NCBI GenBank assembly: GCA_963744305.1
Contig: CAVUTF010000009.1
Location: forward strand, 186,001-250,000
Direction of reading: 5' to 3'
DNA length: 64,000 nucleotides
Source: FEN-1219 sp963744305
Lineage (GTDB): Bacteria > Pseudomonadota > Gammaproteobacteria > Steroidobacterales > Rariloculaceae
Every line of letters begins with the position of its first letter. Positions within the stretch are counted from its first letter, which is position 1. The position numbers and the translations under genes are program-made. Positions 28,091-38,775 of the stretch are shown one piece after another. The notes beneath the pieces were generated by a model, which saw only the letters and a list, made by a program, of their open reading frames with translations, searched no databases and had not been told where the DNA came from.

Positions 28091-28939
28091 ATGACGCAGC
28101 ATGAGCAGACGGCGTTACCACCTCATATCCGACTCATACAATTGGCGACGGTTATCTGGCCATCCCCCGTTGTCTACGTCGCCGCGAAGATGGGGCTTGC
28201 CGACCAGTTGGCGGATGAGCTGAAAGCTGCTCGAGAGCTCGCGCAACTCACCGGCACTCAAGCGCCGTCCCTGCAGCGACTTCTGATATCGCTGACCAGC
28301 CTTGGGATTCTCACCGAGGATGCAGATCATCGGTTCGGGCTCACGGCGCTCGGTGCCGCGCTTCGCACGGGCGCGCCCGGGTCTGCGCGAGCGGTGATTC
28401 TGCTCATGGCACGCGATCGACCGGCGGCGCTAGGAGCGGTGAAGGCGAGCCAGACTGCATTGCTCGCGGGAAGCAGCACGAGCGAAGCAACCGCTCGATC
28501 GGCCGACTCTTCGTCGAGGCCAAGCTCCGTTCTCGGCCCTACGCTGGAGTTTGTCGGCGGCGTGCTTTCCGCCGGAGAGGATCTCCTCATCGAGGGCACG
28601 GTCAATGGCGAGGTCCACCGCCAGAGCCACGATGTGACGATCGGCAAGTGCGGGAAGGTCAAAGCCAGCGTCAGGGCGCGGACGATCACGGTATGGGGCA
28701 CGATCGAGGGCGAGCTACGAGGTGACGAGGCCGTTTACATCGGCAGCACAGCGCGCATCATCGGCAACGTCGACGCGCCGCGGGTCGTCATCGAAGACGG
28801 CGCGAGCTGCAGCGGCAAGGTCAACGGCGTTGCGCAGGCGTCGACCGCCGCCGTCACGGAAGGATCGAAGGCGACTCTACTGGCGAGACTGGTCGGCAGC
28901 GCGGGCGTTCGGGCCCGACGCAGCGTCCCAGAGCTCTGA
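28091..28939 (+). CDS. O-methyltransferase dimerisation domain fused to bactofilin
   Basis: Intact 282-aa reading frame joining two unrelated parts. Residues 1 to about 105 match the dimerisation/winged-helix domain of caffeate/acetylserotonin-type O-methyltransferases (IRLIQLATVIWPSPVVYVAA, APSLQRLLISLTSLGIL, GAPGSARAVILL). The SAM-binding catalytic domain is absent. After a Ser/Ala-rich linker, residues 145-250 form a bactofilin (DUF583) beta-helix: EDLLIEGTVNGEVH, GKVKASVRARTITVWGTIEG, STARIIGNVDAPRVVIEDGA. Bactofilins polymerise into cytoskeletal filaments. Internal starts (ATG 28406, or GTG 28439 just after AGGAG) could yield bactofilin alone. A real fusion, an in-frame deletion and an assembly join are all possible. 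Confidence 0.7.
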   Translation: MTQHEQTALPPHIRLIQLATVIWPSPVVYVAAKMGLADQLADELKAARELAQLTGTQAPSLQRLLISLTSLGILTEDADHRFGLTALGAALRTGAPGSARAVILLMARDRPAALGAVKASQTALLAGSSTSEATARSADSSSRPSSVLGPTLEFVGGVLSAGEDLLIEGTVNGEVHRQSHDVTIGKCGKVKASVRARTITVWGTIEGELRGDEAVYIGSTARIIGNVDAPRVVIEDGASCSGKVNGVAQASTAAVTEGSKATLLARLVGSAGVRARRSVPEL

Positions 28940-29205
28940 CACGGCTCGGGAAGAGTGCCCTAAAGCTTGAAACGGCCTTCGAGCAGTCCATCGCGGACTT
29001 TTCGCGCCGTCACCGCCACGCTGTCCATGGTTGAATCGATGACGTGGCGCCCTTCGCGTAGCCGGCATGCTGTCCGCTATGACGCCGATGACAACCTCGT
29101 TCTGCTTTGCGGCCTCCGGTAAGCCCGCACGTTTTCTCTTGCACTTGAAAGCCTCTGCTCCGAGGGAGCACGATCTATTTGCCAGGAAAGCGGGGCTTGG
29201 GGCGA

Positions 29206-30084
29206 TCAGTCGTAGTACGCCGGCGCTTTCTTCAGCTTCGCATTCGCGACGAAGTCGTGCTCGATCCAGATCTCCGTCTCGGTGCGCCGCAAATACTCCT
29301 CGATCATCGTCCGCGACGCAGCCGACTGCTCGACGTTGAACTCGGTAGCGGGCGGTTGGCGGTGCAGAGTGCGTTCCTGCGGATAGTGGTAGAGATCGCC
29401 GGCGAGCATGATGCGCCCCGTCGAGGCGAGATTCAGCACGAGCACCTGATGGCCGGGCGAGTGCCCCGGGGCCGCCTTGATGACGACCGAGCCGTCGCCG
29501 AAGACGTCGTGCTCGTCCGTATCCAGGCTGATCGACTTCGAGTCTTTGATCCCGTCGAAGTACGTGCGGTTGACGCGCGTGTTCCCCTCCTCCCACATGA
29601 AGGCGCGCTCGGCCGGTCGTGACAGCCACGTGGACGCGGCGAACATGTTGGCGTTCGCGACGTGGTCGCCGTGCGCATGCGAGAACGCGAAGTAGGTGAT
29701 GTCTTCGGGCCGGTAACCGACCTCGGCAAGCTGGTCTCGGAGCGGACGTGCACCGGGCTCTATCGGGGAGTTCGCCGCCGGAACCGTGCCGTCGGGCACG
29801 ACGCCGAGATCCCACATGAGCGTCCCGCGCGGGTGCGCGATGAGAAAGCACGGTACCGAAAAGCGCGTCTCCCCGACTTCCTCTGGCGTGACGTTGTAGC
29901 GTTCCGTGCCGGCGCGATTGACGTTGATGACGCCGCAATCGAACACATAAAACCGCACACGGCTCGGCGGCGTCGCAGCCTTGAACGCACCCTGCGCGCA
30001 CGCTTGCGCGCTCACGAACGCGGCGATCAGCACGGCGACGGCAAAACGCCAGCGCGCGATTCGTCGAACGGCGTCAGTATTCAT
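29206..30084 (-). CDS. exported MBL-fold AHL-lactonase-like enzyme
   Basis: Metallo-beta-lactamase-fold enzyme of 292 aa with a Sec leader (residues 1-31, ending ACAQ). The zinc motif is H136-x-H138-x-D140-H141 (FSHAHGDH), with later ligands in AAPGHSPGHQ, MLAGDLYHYP and IWIEHDF. The length and the second half resemble the N-acyl homoserine lactonase family; catalysis on AHLs is inferred, not shown. Its ATG overlaps the ankyrin stop by 4 bp, making it the last gene of the DUF1592 operon. The gene is intact. Confidence 0.8.
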   Translation of the reverse strand: MNTDAVRRIARWRFAVAVLIAAFVSAQACAQGAFKAATPPSRVRFYVFDCGVINVNRAGTERYNVTPEEVGETRFSVPCFLIAHPRGTLMWDLGVVPDGTVPAANSPIEPGARPLRDQLAEVGYRPEDITYFAFSHAHGDHVANANMFAASTWLSRPAERAFMWEEGNTRVNRTYFDGIKDSKSISLDTDEHDVFGDGSVVIKAAPGHSPGHQVLVLNLASTGRIMLAGDLYHYPQERTLHRQPPATEFNVEQSAASRTMIEEYLRRTETEIWIEHDFVANAKLKKAPAYYD

Positions 30085-31746
30085 CGCAGTATTGCTCCGT
30101 TATCGTCGGCCGTGGTGATGGCGCATTGGGATTCAAGTTGAGCGAAAACGATCGTGATCGCTTCGATGGCTATCTCGCCGGGCGAGGGCTCAGGCGCAGC
30201 AGCGGCGGACTTGCCGCCCGCGGTCCTCAGTATCTCGGCGACGACTTCGGACCCCGGTGCGGATCGCCCGCCGACACGGCCCAAAGCCACATCGAGCGGC
30301 GACTTGCCGAGCGCATCGACGATATCGACGTCCGCTCCGTGGTCGACCAAGAAGGCGACGACGCGCGTCCAACCGCGACCCGCGGCGGAATACAGCGCGG
30401 TTTGCCCTCCCCGTTCGGTCATCCCGCTCGATGCGCGCGATGCGTGCCGTTCGGCTCTTGAATGTCCGTGATACGCGCATCGATGTCTGCGCCGGCCGCG
30501 AGCAGTATCTCGAGCGACGCGATGGCTTTGTCCTCGACCTGCGTGTCGCCCTCGAAATTCGGCGAACGGTTGCTGCCGAAATTGATGTTGCGCACGCCGA
30601 TACCCGCCGCGGCCATCAGCGGCGTCACGCCCATCACGTTCGGCAAGTCCACGTGTGCCCCGTGCTCGAGCAACGCGCGCATCGACCTCATGATCGTGCG
30701 TGATTGCGGCGCGTAGCAACGGCGTCGCGCCCGTGGTCAAGCAGATCGTCCGTGAATCGCTGGCTGTTGCCGCCGCGGCCCGGCCGATGCATGTTGAGCT
30801 GAGTATTGACGTCCACGCCCGCCGCGAGCAGCTGGCGCACGATGTCGATGCCCGTGGTCGAAGCCGATTTGGGATACGCGGGTGTGCGGGGTATGTAATC
30901 GTTCATGTCGACCGCGAGATAGAGTGCGGTACGGCCCCACCAGTCCGACAGATTCGGGTTCGCGCCCGCGTCGAGCAAGACCTTCGCGGTATCGAACTCG
31001 AAATTGTCGATCGCCAACATCAGCGCCGTGACGCCGTCCGGCGTCGGCCGATCGATGTCCTCGCCGCCCGCGAGTATCGAGCGCACGCAGCCCGCGCATC
31101 CGGAGCGTGCCGCAAACAACAGCGGCGTGAGCCCGCCGGTCGGACGGTATTGCGCCCGCGGCTCGGAGGTGATCTGCACGCCCCAGTCGTTCGCGGCCGC
31201 GCGCGCACGCACGTCGGCGCCGTGCTCGACCAGGAACTGCGTGAGCTCCGGCGTATGCGCCCTCGGCCGCCCACATGAGCGCCGTCTGTTCGCGCCACGA
31301 CTCGCGAGCGTTGACGTCGGCGCCGTGCGCGACGAGCAGCTTCGCGACCTCGATCGAGCCCGTGCGGGCCGCGAGCATCAGTGACGTCTCACCGTCGAGA
31401 TTGGCAGCGTTAGCTTCGGCGCCCGCATCGAGCAGCATCTCGACGAGCTTGGGATTCGCAGCCTTTACGGCTTCAGCCGAGCGGGGTGGATCCGTAGCGA
31501 TTCGCGGCGTCGGGCTTCGCGCCGCGATCGAGCAACAGTTGCACGAGCTCGAGATCGATCTTGTAGGCGGCCCAATGCAGCGGCGTCGCACCGTCGCCTT
31601 GAGCGGCGTTCACGTCGGCGCCTTTCGCGAGGAGCTCGAGCGCGGCGTCGCGGCGACCGTCCTCGAATCAGATCGGCGAGCGGGCTGTCCGCGAGCGCCG
31701 TGCCTGACACCACTACGCCAACCGCCGCTAGCACTATGCTTTTCAT
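30081..31746 (-). CDS. secreted ankyrin-repeat protein, multiply frameshifted
   Basis: Periplasmic ankyrin-repeat protein of about 550 aa. The leader is MKSIVLAAVGVVVSGTALA. At least nine ankyrin repeats are readable across frames: GATPLHWAAYKIDLELVQLL, GETSLMLAARTGSIEVAKLL, GLTPLLFAARSGCAGCVRSI, GVTALMLAIDNFEFDTAKVL, GRTALYLAVDMND, GVTPLMAAAGIGVRN, GQTALYSAAGRGWTRVVAFL and others. Shifts lie near 31670, 31480, 31270, 30715, 30660 and 30440. The gene follows the Tat MBL gene by 38 bp and overlaps the lactonase-like gene, so all are co-directional. Ankyrin domains mediate protein binding; the partner may be a neighbouring operon product. Confidence 0.75.
30094..30135. repeat. short dispersed repeat, copy 1
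   Basis: GCTCCGTTATCGTCGG (30094-30109) followed after seven bases by GATGGCGCATTGGGATTC (to about 30134) recurs at 46243-46284 with one mismatch in the second block and one extra spacer base. This copy covers the 3' end of the ankyrin gene and the region just upstream of the lactonase-like ATG. Confidence 0.6.
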
Positions 31747-31784
31747 GACGATCGCTCGTCTCATCGAGATGCGCGGGGTGCCGA

Positions 31785-32733
31785 CTAGACGACATCGGGC
31801 ATCAGCTTGTTGTGGTGCGCCCAGAAGCCCTTGTGCACGTCGTACAGAAACTTCGACGGATCCTCGAACGTTCGACCGAGATCCTCCAGAACACCCGCGT
31901 GCCAGAATGTCCTTCGCACTCTCGCCGAGCCGCACGTGCTCGACCATGCGCTCGAACAGCTTGAGCATCATGTCGTGCTCGGCCTGCACCTCTGCGCGGC
32001 TGATGCACCGGCCCGTAGCTCGGCACGAACCGCGTGCTCCGATCGCTGACCTCGAGCAGCCGCGCGAGCGCATCGACTCGCCCGCCGAGCCAGCCGCCGC
32101 CGAACCAATCGAGCACGGGGTCGCGCTGCGGCGATACGACGTCACCGACAGCAATCACGTTCGAGTCTGGGAACGACACATAGATGTCGCCGTCCGTGTG
32201 CGCTTCGAGCAGATAACCGTACTCGATGCGCCGGCCCCCAACGGTCGTTGCGTCGTTCGTGTAGAACGTCTGCGTGGGCCGGGCGGCCTCGGGCAGCGGC
32301 TTCTCATAGCGGTCTTCTGTGGGCACGTAGTAGCCCGTGCTGAGCCGCAGGCGCGTCTTCTCGTGCGCGATGATCGTGGCGCCCGCGCTGCCCAAGCGCT
32401 TCGTTCGAGCCGACCTGATCGAGATGCCAATGGGTGTTGAACAAAGTCGTGACGCGGCCGCCGGGCAGCTCGTCGAGCGCTGCGAGCACGGCTTCGCTGA
32501 ACGCCGCGGCGCCGCTGTCGACGACCGCCTTGCCGGCGTCCGTCGCGAGCACGAGCACGTTCCCGCCGGCGCCGCTCAGCAAGGTGAGCTCCGGCGCCAC
32601 TGCGCGTCGGAACGACCGCCTCGGCGGCGAAGCCTACGCTCGCCATGGGCGGCACGCACAGCCCCGCCACTCCGCCGGCAATGCCTTGTAGCACCGCCCT
32701 GCGGCTCGTCCCGCTGCTGCCTCTTCGGCGCAC
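31785..32733 (-). CDS. Tat-exported MBL-fold metallohydrolase, frameshifted
   Basis: MBL-fold hydrolase with a Tat leader (SRRAVLQGIAGGVAGL). The first half reads LTLLSGAGGNVLVLATDAGK and TTLFNTHWHLDQVGSNEALG, where HWHLDQ stands in place of the full HxHxDH. After a shift near 32395 come GATIIAHEKTRLRLSTGYYV and GDIYVSFPDSNVIAVGDVVS. Further shifts near 32010 and 31900 lead to SKFLYDVHKGFWAHHNKLMP. The start is GTG 32733 (8 bp after the DUF1552 stop) or GTG 32760 (overlapping it). The missing second zinc His (Gln instead) is odd for the family. Confidence 0.7.
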
Positions 32734-32740
32734 CTCGACG

Positions 32741-34090
32741 TTAGACGCCTGCGATCTCACCCGTGCTGTCCGCCAAGCTCTTGAGCTCGAGTCCGGCCTT
32801 GTTGAGCACGGTGACGTGCAGATTCGACAAGCGTCGTGTACTCGGGCAACGTCACGTGCTGGCCGCCTCGCAGCGCGCCGCAAGCCCCGCCAACCAGGAT
32901 GATCGGCAACGGATAGTTGTTGTGGCGGTCGCTGTTGCTCATGTTCGACCCGTACATGAGCATCGAGTGATCCAGCAGCGACCCCTCGCCGTCGGGAATG
33001 TTGGCGAGCTTGTCCACGAATTCCGCGAAGCGCTCCACGTGATAGCGTCTGTACTTTGACGAGCTTCTGGATGCGCTCCATGTTGTTGGCGTGGTGCGAC
33101 AGCGGGTGGAACGCGTCGGACACACCGATGTGGTTGTAGGTTCGGTTCGTGCCTTCGCCGACCATGATAGTAGGACGCGACGCGCGTCACGTCCGCTTGA
33201 TAAGCCAGCACGATGAGATCGAACATCAGGCTGCACTTGCTCGTCGAAGTCGGGCAATTCGCCGATCGGCGCATCGGGTAATTCGATGCCCGAAAGATCC
33301 CGCTGAGAAGCCTTCGCCACTCGCCGCTCGGTCTCGCGCACGGATTCGAGATAGTCCTCGAGCACGACGCGGTCTTGCGGGCCGAGCGTGCCTTGCAGAT
33401 CGTTCGTGCGCTCGTTGATCATGTCGAGCACGCTCGCTCTGCGTCGCGAGATCGCGTCGCGCTCCTCGGGCGTGTCGCCGGCGCCGAAGAGCTGCACGAA
33501 CACCTTGCGCGGATTGAACTCCATCGGCAACGGCGTCGTGGGATTGCGGAACGACAACGTCGAGCTGTAGTAGCAAGCGCCGGTGCCGCACGCAGCGCTC
33601 TGAACGGTGGTTTCCGATGCCACCTCGAGCGAAGGCAGCACCGTGTCCTGCCCGATGTGCTCGGCGATCATTTGGTCGATCGTCGGCGCCATCATCGCGC
33701 CCGTTGCCTTCTCGTTCGGGCCGCACGCCGCTGAGCCACGTGGCGGGTACGAGCGTGTGCACCGAGCCCTGCGGCGCCTTGTTCTCGATATTTCCGAACG
33801 ACGTCACGTAGCGCTTGTGCGACTCGAGCGGCTCCAGAATCCGGCTCAACTTGAAATCCGCGCCGGCGCCGCTCGGGCTCCAGTGATCCATCTCCGCGCC
33901 GTACGGCGTGTTCCACATGATCGCGCCGTGCGGCAGATAGAAGAAGCCGGCTCGTAAGCTTCGGGGCGGCGGCCGTCTGCGCGAGCGCCGTGGCGGCGGG
34001 GATCATTGCATCGAGCAACGGCAACCCGAGCGATACGCCGGCGGCCCTGAGAACGGTGCGGCGAGACAGATGCTTCTTCGTCAGATACAT
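32741..34090 (-). CDS. DUF1552 secreted protein, frameshifted
   Basis: DUF1552 protein with a Tat-like leader (LSRRTVLRAAGVSLGLPLLD). Family segments are MWNTPYGAEMDHWSPSGAGA, IENKAPQGSVHTLVPATWLS, ERDAISRRRASVLDMINERT and LLDHSMLMYGSNMSNSDRHN. It ends TTLSNLHVTVLNKAGLELKS followed by LADSTGEIAGV, with TAA at 32741. There are at least five shifts (near 33870, 33710, 33215, 33060 and 32818). The ATG at 34090 has a GGGGAG site. DUF1552 proteins usually occur right after DUF1592 proteins, as here; their chemistry is not established. Confidence 0.8.
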
Positions 34091-34104
34091 GTAGCTACTC
34101 TCCC

Positions 34105-36552
34105 CTAGTCTGCGAGCCCGCGTCGCGCGGGAGTCGCCCGCCGACGCCTGAGCCGAGCCGATATCCTGACCGTCCGTCGCAGCCTGCGTGCGGAATGCAT
34201 CGCTACTGACGATGCCCGCGACGATCGCGGAAAACCGATAGTCCTGCGCCGCCGCGGCTCGCACGACAGCGCGCACCTGCGGCATGTCGTAGTACTCGAG
34301 CTCCCGCCCGACCGCATACATCATGAGCTTCTGCGTCATCGCCTGCACGAATTGATCGGAGCGATCGAGCAGCGCCGCCGTGAGCTCGACGGGGCCGACG
34401 ATCGGCTTGCCGCCCGGCAGCTCGGCGCTCGCGTCGATCGGCGCATCGGCCTCTTTGTCGTGGTCGCGCCAGCGCCCCGTTGCCGTGAAATTCTCGAGCG
34501 CAAGGCCGAACGGATCGATCACGCCGTGGCAAGCCTTGCACGTGGAATTCGCCCGATGCTGCTCGAGGCGCGCGCGCAGCGTTATCGGCTGTTCTCCCGG
34601 GGGCGTCGAGAGATTGGTCTCGACACCGGGCGGCGGAGGTGTCGGCGGCGTGCCCATGAGCTTGTCGAGCACCCACGCGCCGCGCAGCACGGGCGAGGTG
34701 CGGTCGCCATAGGAAGTGCGCAACAGCACGGCGCCCTTGCCGAGCAGCCCATGCCGCGCTTTGTCATCGAGACTCACGCGCCGAAACTGCGGGCCCACGA
34801 CCGACGCTACGCCGTAGTGGCGAGCGAGCCGCTCGTTGAGAAACGTGTAGTCGGCCGTCAGCAACGTCTGCACGTTCTGGTCTTCGAGCAACACGCTGCC
34901 AAGGAACAGCTCGATCTCCTCGGCGAAGTCCTCGCGTAAACCCTCCGTGAACTCGGGGAAGAGCAGCTTGTCCGGCTGCACCGCCTCGAGATCGTCCACG
35001 TTGAGCCAACCGAGCGCGAAATTCGTTACGAGCACCTCCGCGCGCGGGTCGGCGAGCATACGCTTCACTTGCGCGTCCAGGATCTTGGAATCCGCAAGGT
35101 CTCCCGAGGCCGCAAGCCGGAGCAGCTCGTCGTCCGGACCCTGACTCCATAAGAAAAAGGAGAGCCGCGAGGCGAATTCGAAATCGTTGAGCGCGTAGCG
35201 GTCACCGCTTGCGTCCTCGCGCGGAGCAATGGCGCGATAGAGAAAGTCCGGGCTCGCGAGCACCGCGGTCACCATGAGCTCGATTCCCTCATCGAACCCA
35301 CCGGGTCCGCGACGCCCCTCTTCGTAGAACGGCATGAGGCGATCGAGATCGCCCTGGTCGACCGGCCGCCGGAACGCGCGCCGCGCGAGGTCCGTGGCGA
35401 TAGCTTCAGCGCATGATCGCTCGCGATCGGGAACCTCGGGCTCGCAGACGAACAGCTTCTGGCGGCTCGCCGTGCGCGACAGGCCCGTGCTTTCGTACGG
35501 GCCGATCATGTCGATGCCGCCGATGATCTCCGGAACGCGCTCCGCGCCCGTGAAGCTGAAGCTCTCGCTCGGCTTGAACGTCGAGATCTGCTCGTCGCTC
35601 GCTGCGCGGGAGCGCTCGATGAAGGTGACGGCGACTTCGTGCACGCCGGCTGTGATTCGCAGCGGGATCTTGGCGAAGCGATTCATGATCTCGGCACGCG
35701 CCGGAGCGCCGCCGCGATCCATGAGCGCCAAGTCCTCGGCCCCGCCGATGCTTGCGCGAAACGCCTCGTTCCGATCGACGAGCACGACCAACGTGTGCTG
35801 CGTCTCCAACGCACGCGGATAGAGGCCTACACCGAGATTCGTGACCGTGAGCCGATACTCGCCGTCGGCCGGGAACGTGTGATTGAACCGCATGCCGCCG
35901 CGCGTGCCGAGCGGCAGACCGTCGACGTAGGCTTGCTGGTCCGCCGGTCGGGGGCGGGAAATACGCGGTCGCGACCTTGGGCTTGGGCTCGCCGACCGCG
36001 AGATGGGCGACCGTGCTCGCTACGTTGATGTACTGCTCGACGAAGGCCGGCGACACGCTGAGCGCGGCCGCGATGTTCGTGAATCCGTCGACCTCGATCT
36101 CGGCCGGCAGGTGCTCGGTCGGGTCGATCTCGACGCCCAGCAGATCCTTCACGGCGCTCGCATACTCGGTCCGGTTGAGTCGCTGGGCTGTCACGTAGCC
36201 GGCGGATCCCTGCGGGGCGGCATCGATCGAACGTTCTAGCCATGCGACCAACCCGTCGACTTCGTCCTGCCCGGGCTGCGGACTGCCCGGGGGCGGCATT
36301 TGACGGCCGCGCAGTTTCCGGATGGCCGCCTCGAAGCTTTCTGCGTGCTGGGGCACGGACGTCGGGCGTCAGCCCCTCGAAGGACAGCTCGCCCGCGAGA
36401 TCGATCTCGTTATGGCACTCCGAGCAATAGGACTCCAGCATCCCCCATCGCTGTTGCTCGCGGGCGTGCTCGACTCGTGACACGAGCACGGCGGCCGCGG
36501 CCGCGACGCCGGCGATCGATGCAGCTGTGAGCCATTGATGGGACCGTCGCAT
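34105..36552 (-). CDS. DUF1592 di-heme secreted protein (planctomycete-type cytochrome), frameshifted
   Basis: Large exported protein of about 810 aa with the DUF1587/DUF1592/DUF1588/DUF1585 string of planctomycete-type cytochrome proteins. The leader or anchor HQWLTAASIAGVAAAAAVLV precedes heme motif CSECH. Next come KLRGRQMPPPGSPQPGQDEV, LNRTEYASAVKDLLGVEIDP, LARRAFRRPVDQGDLDRLMP, YALNDFEFASRLSFFLWSQG and RHGLLGKGAVLLRTSYGDRT. A second CxxCH lies in STCKACHGVIDPFGLALENF. The end is DYRFSAIVAGIVSSDAFRTQ. Shifts lie near 36360 and 35940. The frame runs on into DUF1552 without a stop; the end at 34105 is the TAG in the adjacent frame. Probably an electron-transfer or oxidative enzyme at the cell surface. 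Confidence 0.8.
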
Positions 36553-36761
36553 ACCGAAACGATTGGTCTTCCCCGAAACCCACATCTTACCGATTGGCGG
36601 GCCCTAACTCAGCACGGCTCAACAAAACACAAGATTCATCCGTAGGCCATGCCAGCGGCGCGTTCGGCAGGTTTCAAGCCGGCGAGGCGGCTAACTAGGT
36701 GTTGACGGCGCTGCTCAAGCTCGTAATCAATAGCGACGGGTCAACCGGGGGATCAGCCGCC

Positions 36762-38623
36762 ATGCCATCGTTACCGCCGCCGTGGAAGCTATCGCCAAAG
36801 CACTGGGCCTGCGTGGCGCTACTGGTCTCGTTGATTCTTCCCGGCCTCTTGCCGGGGCAAACGATCTCAACCGAGATCCAGCGATCTCCCGCATTTCGCG
36901 GCGCGGAGCTCAAGGCGCTACCTCGCGCCGGTTGGCTCACCAACGGCGGCAACCTCTACAACCAGCGCTACTCGCCGCTGACGCAGATCAACCGCGACAA
37001 CGTCGCCAACTTGAAGCCCAGTTGGCGCGTGAGCCTGAACGGCTCGGGCACAGCCAGCAAATATTCGGGCCAGGGCCAACCGCTCGTCTACGAGGGCGTC
37101 ATCTACATGGTGACCGGCGCCGACGACGTCTTCGCCGTGAGCGTAGAGACGGGACAAATTCTCTGGACCTACGAAGCGAAGCTCGACGACAGCATCAACG
37201 TCGTGTGCTGCGGGTGGCTGAGCCGCGGTCTCGGGATGGGGGACGGACGCATCTACGTGGGCCAGCTCGACGGCAAGCTCGTGGCGCTCGACCAGCGCAC
37301 CGGCGCCGTAGCCTGGTCCACGCAAGCGGAGCGCTGGCAGGACGGGTTCTCGATCACGGCCGCGCCGCTCTACTACGACGGGCTCGTGATCACGGGATTC
37401 GCGGGCGGCGACCGCGCCTCGCGCGGCCGCCTCAAGGCATTCGACGCGCGCACCGGCGAGCTCGAGTGGACGTTCTACACCGTCCCAGGCCCCGGCGAGC
37501 TCGGCCACGACACGTGGCCGCAAGACAATGACTCCTGGAAATACGGCGGCGCGGCGATTTGGCAAACGCCCGCGGTGGATCCGGAGCTCGGCATGATCTA
37601 TTTCTCCACGGGAAACCCGGGCCCCGACTTGAACGGTGCCGTGCGTCCCGGCGACAACCTATTCAGCGTGTCGATCGTGGCGCTCGACGTTCGAACCGGA
37701 AAATACCGTTGGCATTTCCAGGAGATTCACCACGACCTCTGGGATTACGACGCGCCGAATCCCGTCGTGCTATTCGACGCGGAATACGCCGGCCGCATGC
37801 GCAAGGGACTGGCCCAGGTGGGCAAAACGGGGTTTACCTACATTCTCGACCGCACGACGGGCGAGCCGCTCGTGGGCATCGAGGAGCGCCCGGTCCCGCA
37901 GGAGCCGCGCCAAGCGACAGCCGCGACGCAGCCCTACCCCATCGGCGACCCCGTCGTGCCGCAGGAGGTGGACATCGTCCCCGAGGGTTTCAAGCTCGTG
38001 AACGGCGGCCGCATCTTCACGCCGTTCTGGGAGGAGCTCGTGCTCGATGAAGCCGCACGCTACGGGCGGCGCGAACTGGCCGCCGAGCTCGTACGATCCC
38101 GGAGAGCAGTCTCCTCTATGTCTGCGCTCACGACGGGCTCGGCGCCTACAGCAGCAACGGCGAGGTCGACTTCATGACGCCGACGCCCGGGGGCCGCTAT
38201 CTCGAGGGCACTTACAAGGGCTCGGGAATACGCATGCGCGGTATTTTTTCAGTGGTGGATGTCAGGACCAACAGGCTCGCGTGGCAACAGCAGTGGGCCG
38301 AGATGTGCTACAGCGGCTCCATCGTCACGGCCGGCGGCCTGATCTTCGTGGGGCGCAACGACAGCCGCTTCACGGCTCTCGATAAGACCAACGGCGATTT
38401 GTTGTGGGATTTCGCGACCGATGCGGCCGTGAATGCCACGGCCAGCACGTTCGAGCACGACGGCCAACAGTACGTCACGGTGCTCGCTGCGGGATCGTTC
38501 TATCCCGGCACGAAGCACGGCGACAGCTTGTGGCTGTTCTCGCTCGACGGGAAGTTCGTCGTGGAGCCGAGCGCGCCACAGTCCGACACGCCGAGCCAGC
38601 CGCGCACGGACGCGGGCGACTGA
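36762..38623 (+). CDS. PQQ-dependent dehydrogenase (quinoprotein), frameshifted
   Basis: Periplasmic beta-propeller dehydrogenase using pyrroloquinoline quinone, about 620 aa. The leader is WACVALLVSLILPGLLPGQ. Propeller repeats include NRDNVANLKPSWRVSL, VSVETGQILWTYEAKLDD and VALDQRTGAVAWSTQA. The signature vicinal cysteines are C149-C150 (NVVCCGW). The active-site region is EIHHDLWDYDAPNPVVLFD. A shift near 38050 joins to LYVCAHDGLGAYSSNGEVDF and AEMCYSGSIVTAGGLIFVG. No C-terminal heme motif is present, so it is a plain quinoprotein. The ATG at 36762 has a G-rich site. It is divergent from the DUF1592 operon. An alcohol or similar small substrate is likely. Confidence 0.85.
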
Positions 38624-38775
38624 CGCGTCGGGCGTGCCGTGAACTGGACTTAGGTCCGATTTCAACGTCGGCCGCCCCGCCGAATAATCGGCCTCGACGG
38701 TTGCGCCGGCGGCCGGGCACGGTTAAGCTGCGATCGATCAAGTGGGCGCGCCCAATGGAGCTAGGAGAACAACGA

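Noticed and set aside
32757..32760. GTGA overlap between the DUF1552 stop and the MBL start
   Set aside because: The stop at 32757 belongs to a shifted frame; the frame with the DUF1552 C-terminal homology ends at 32741.
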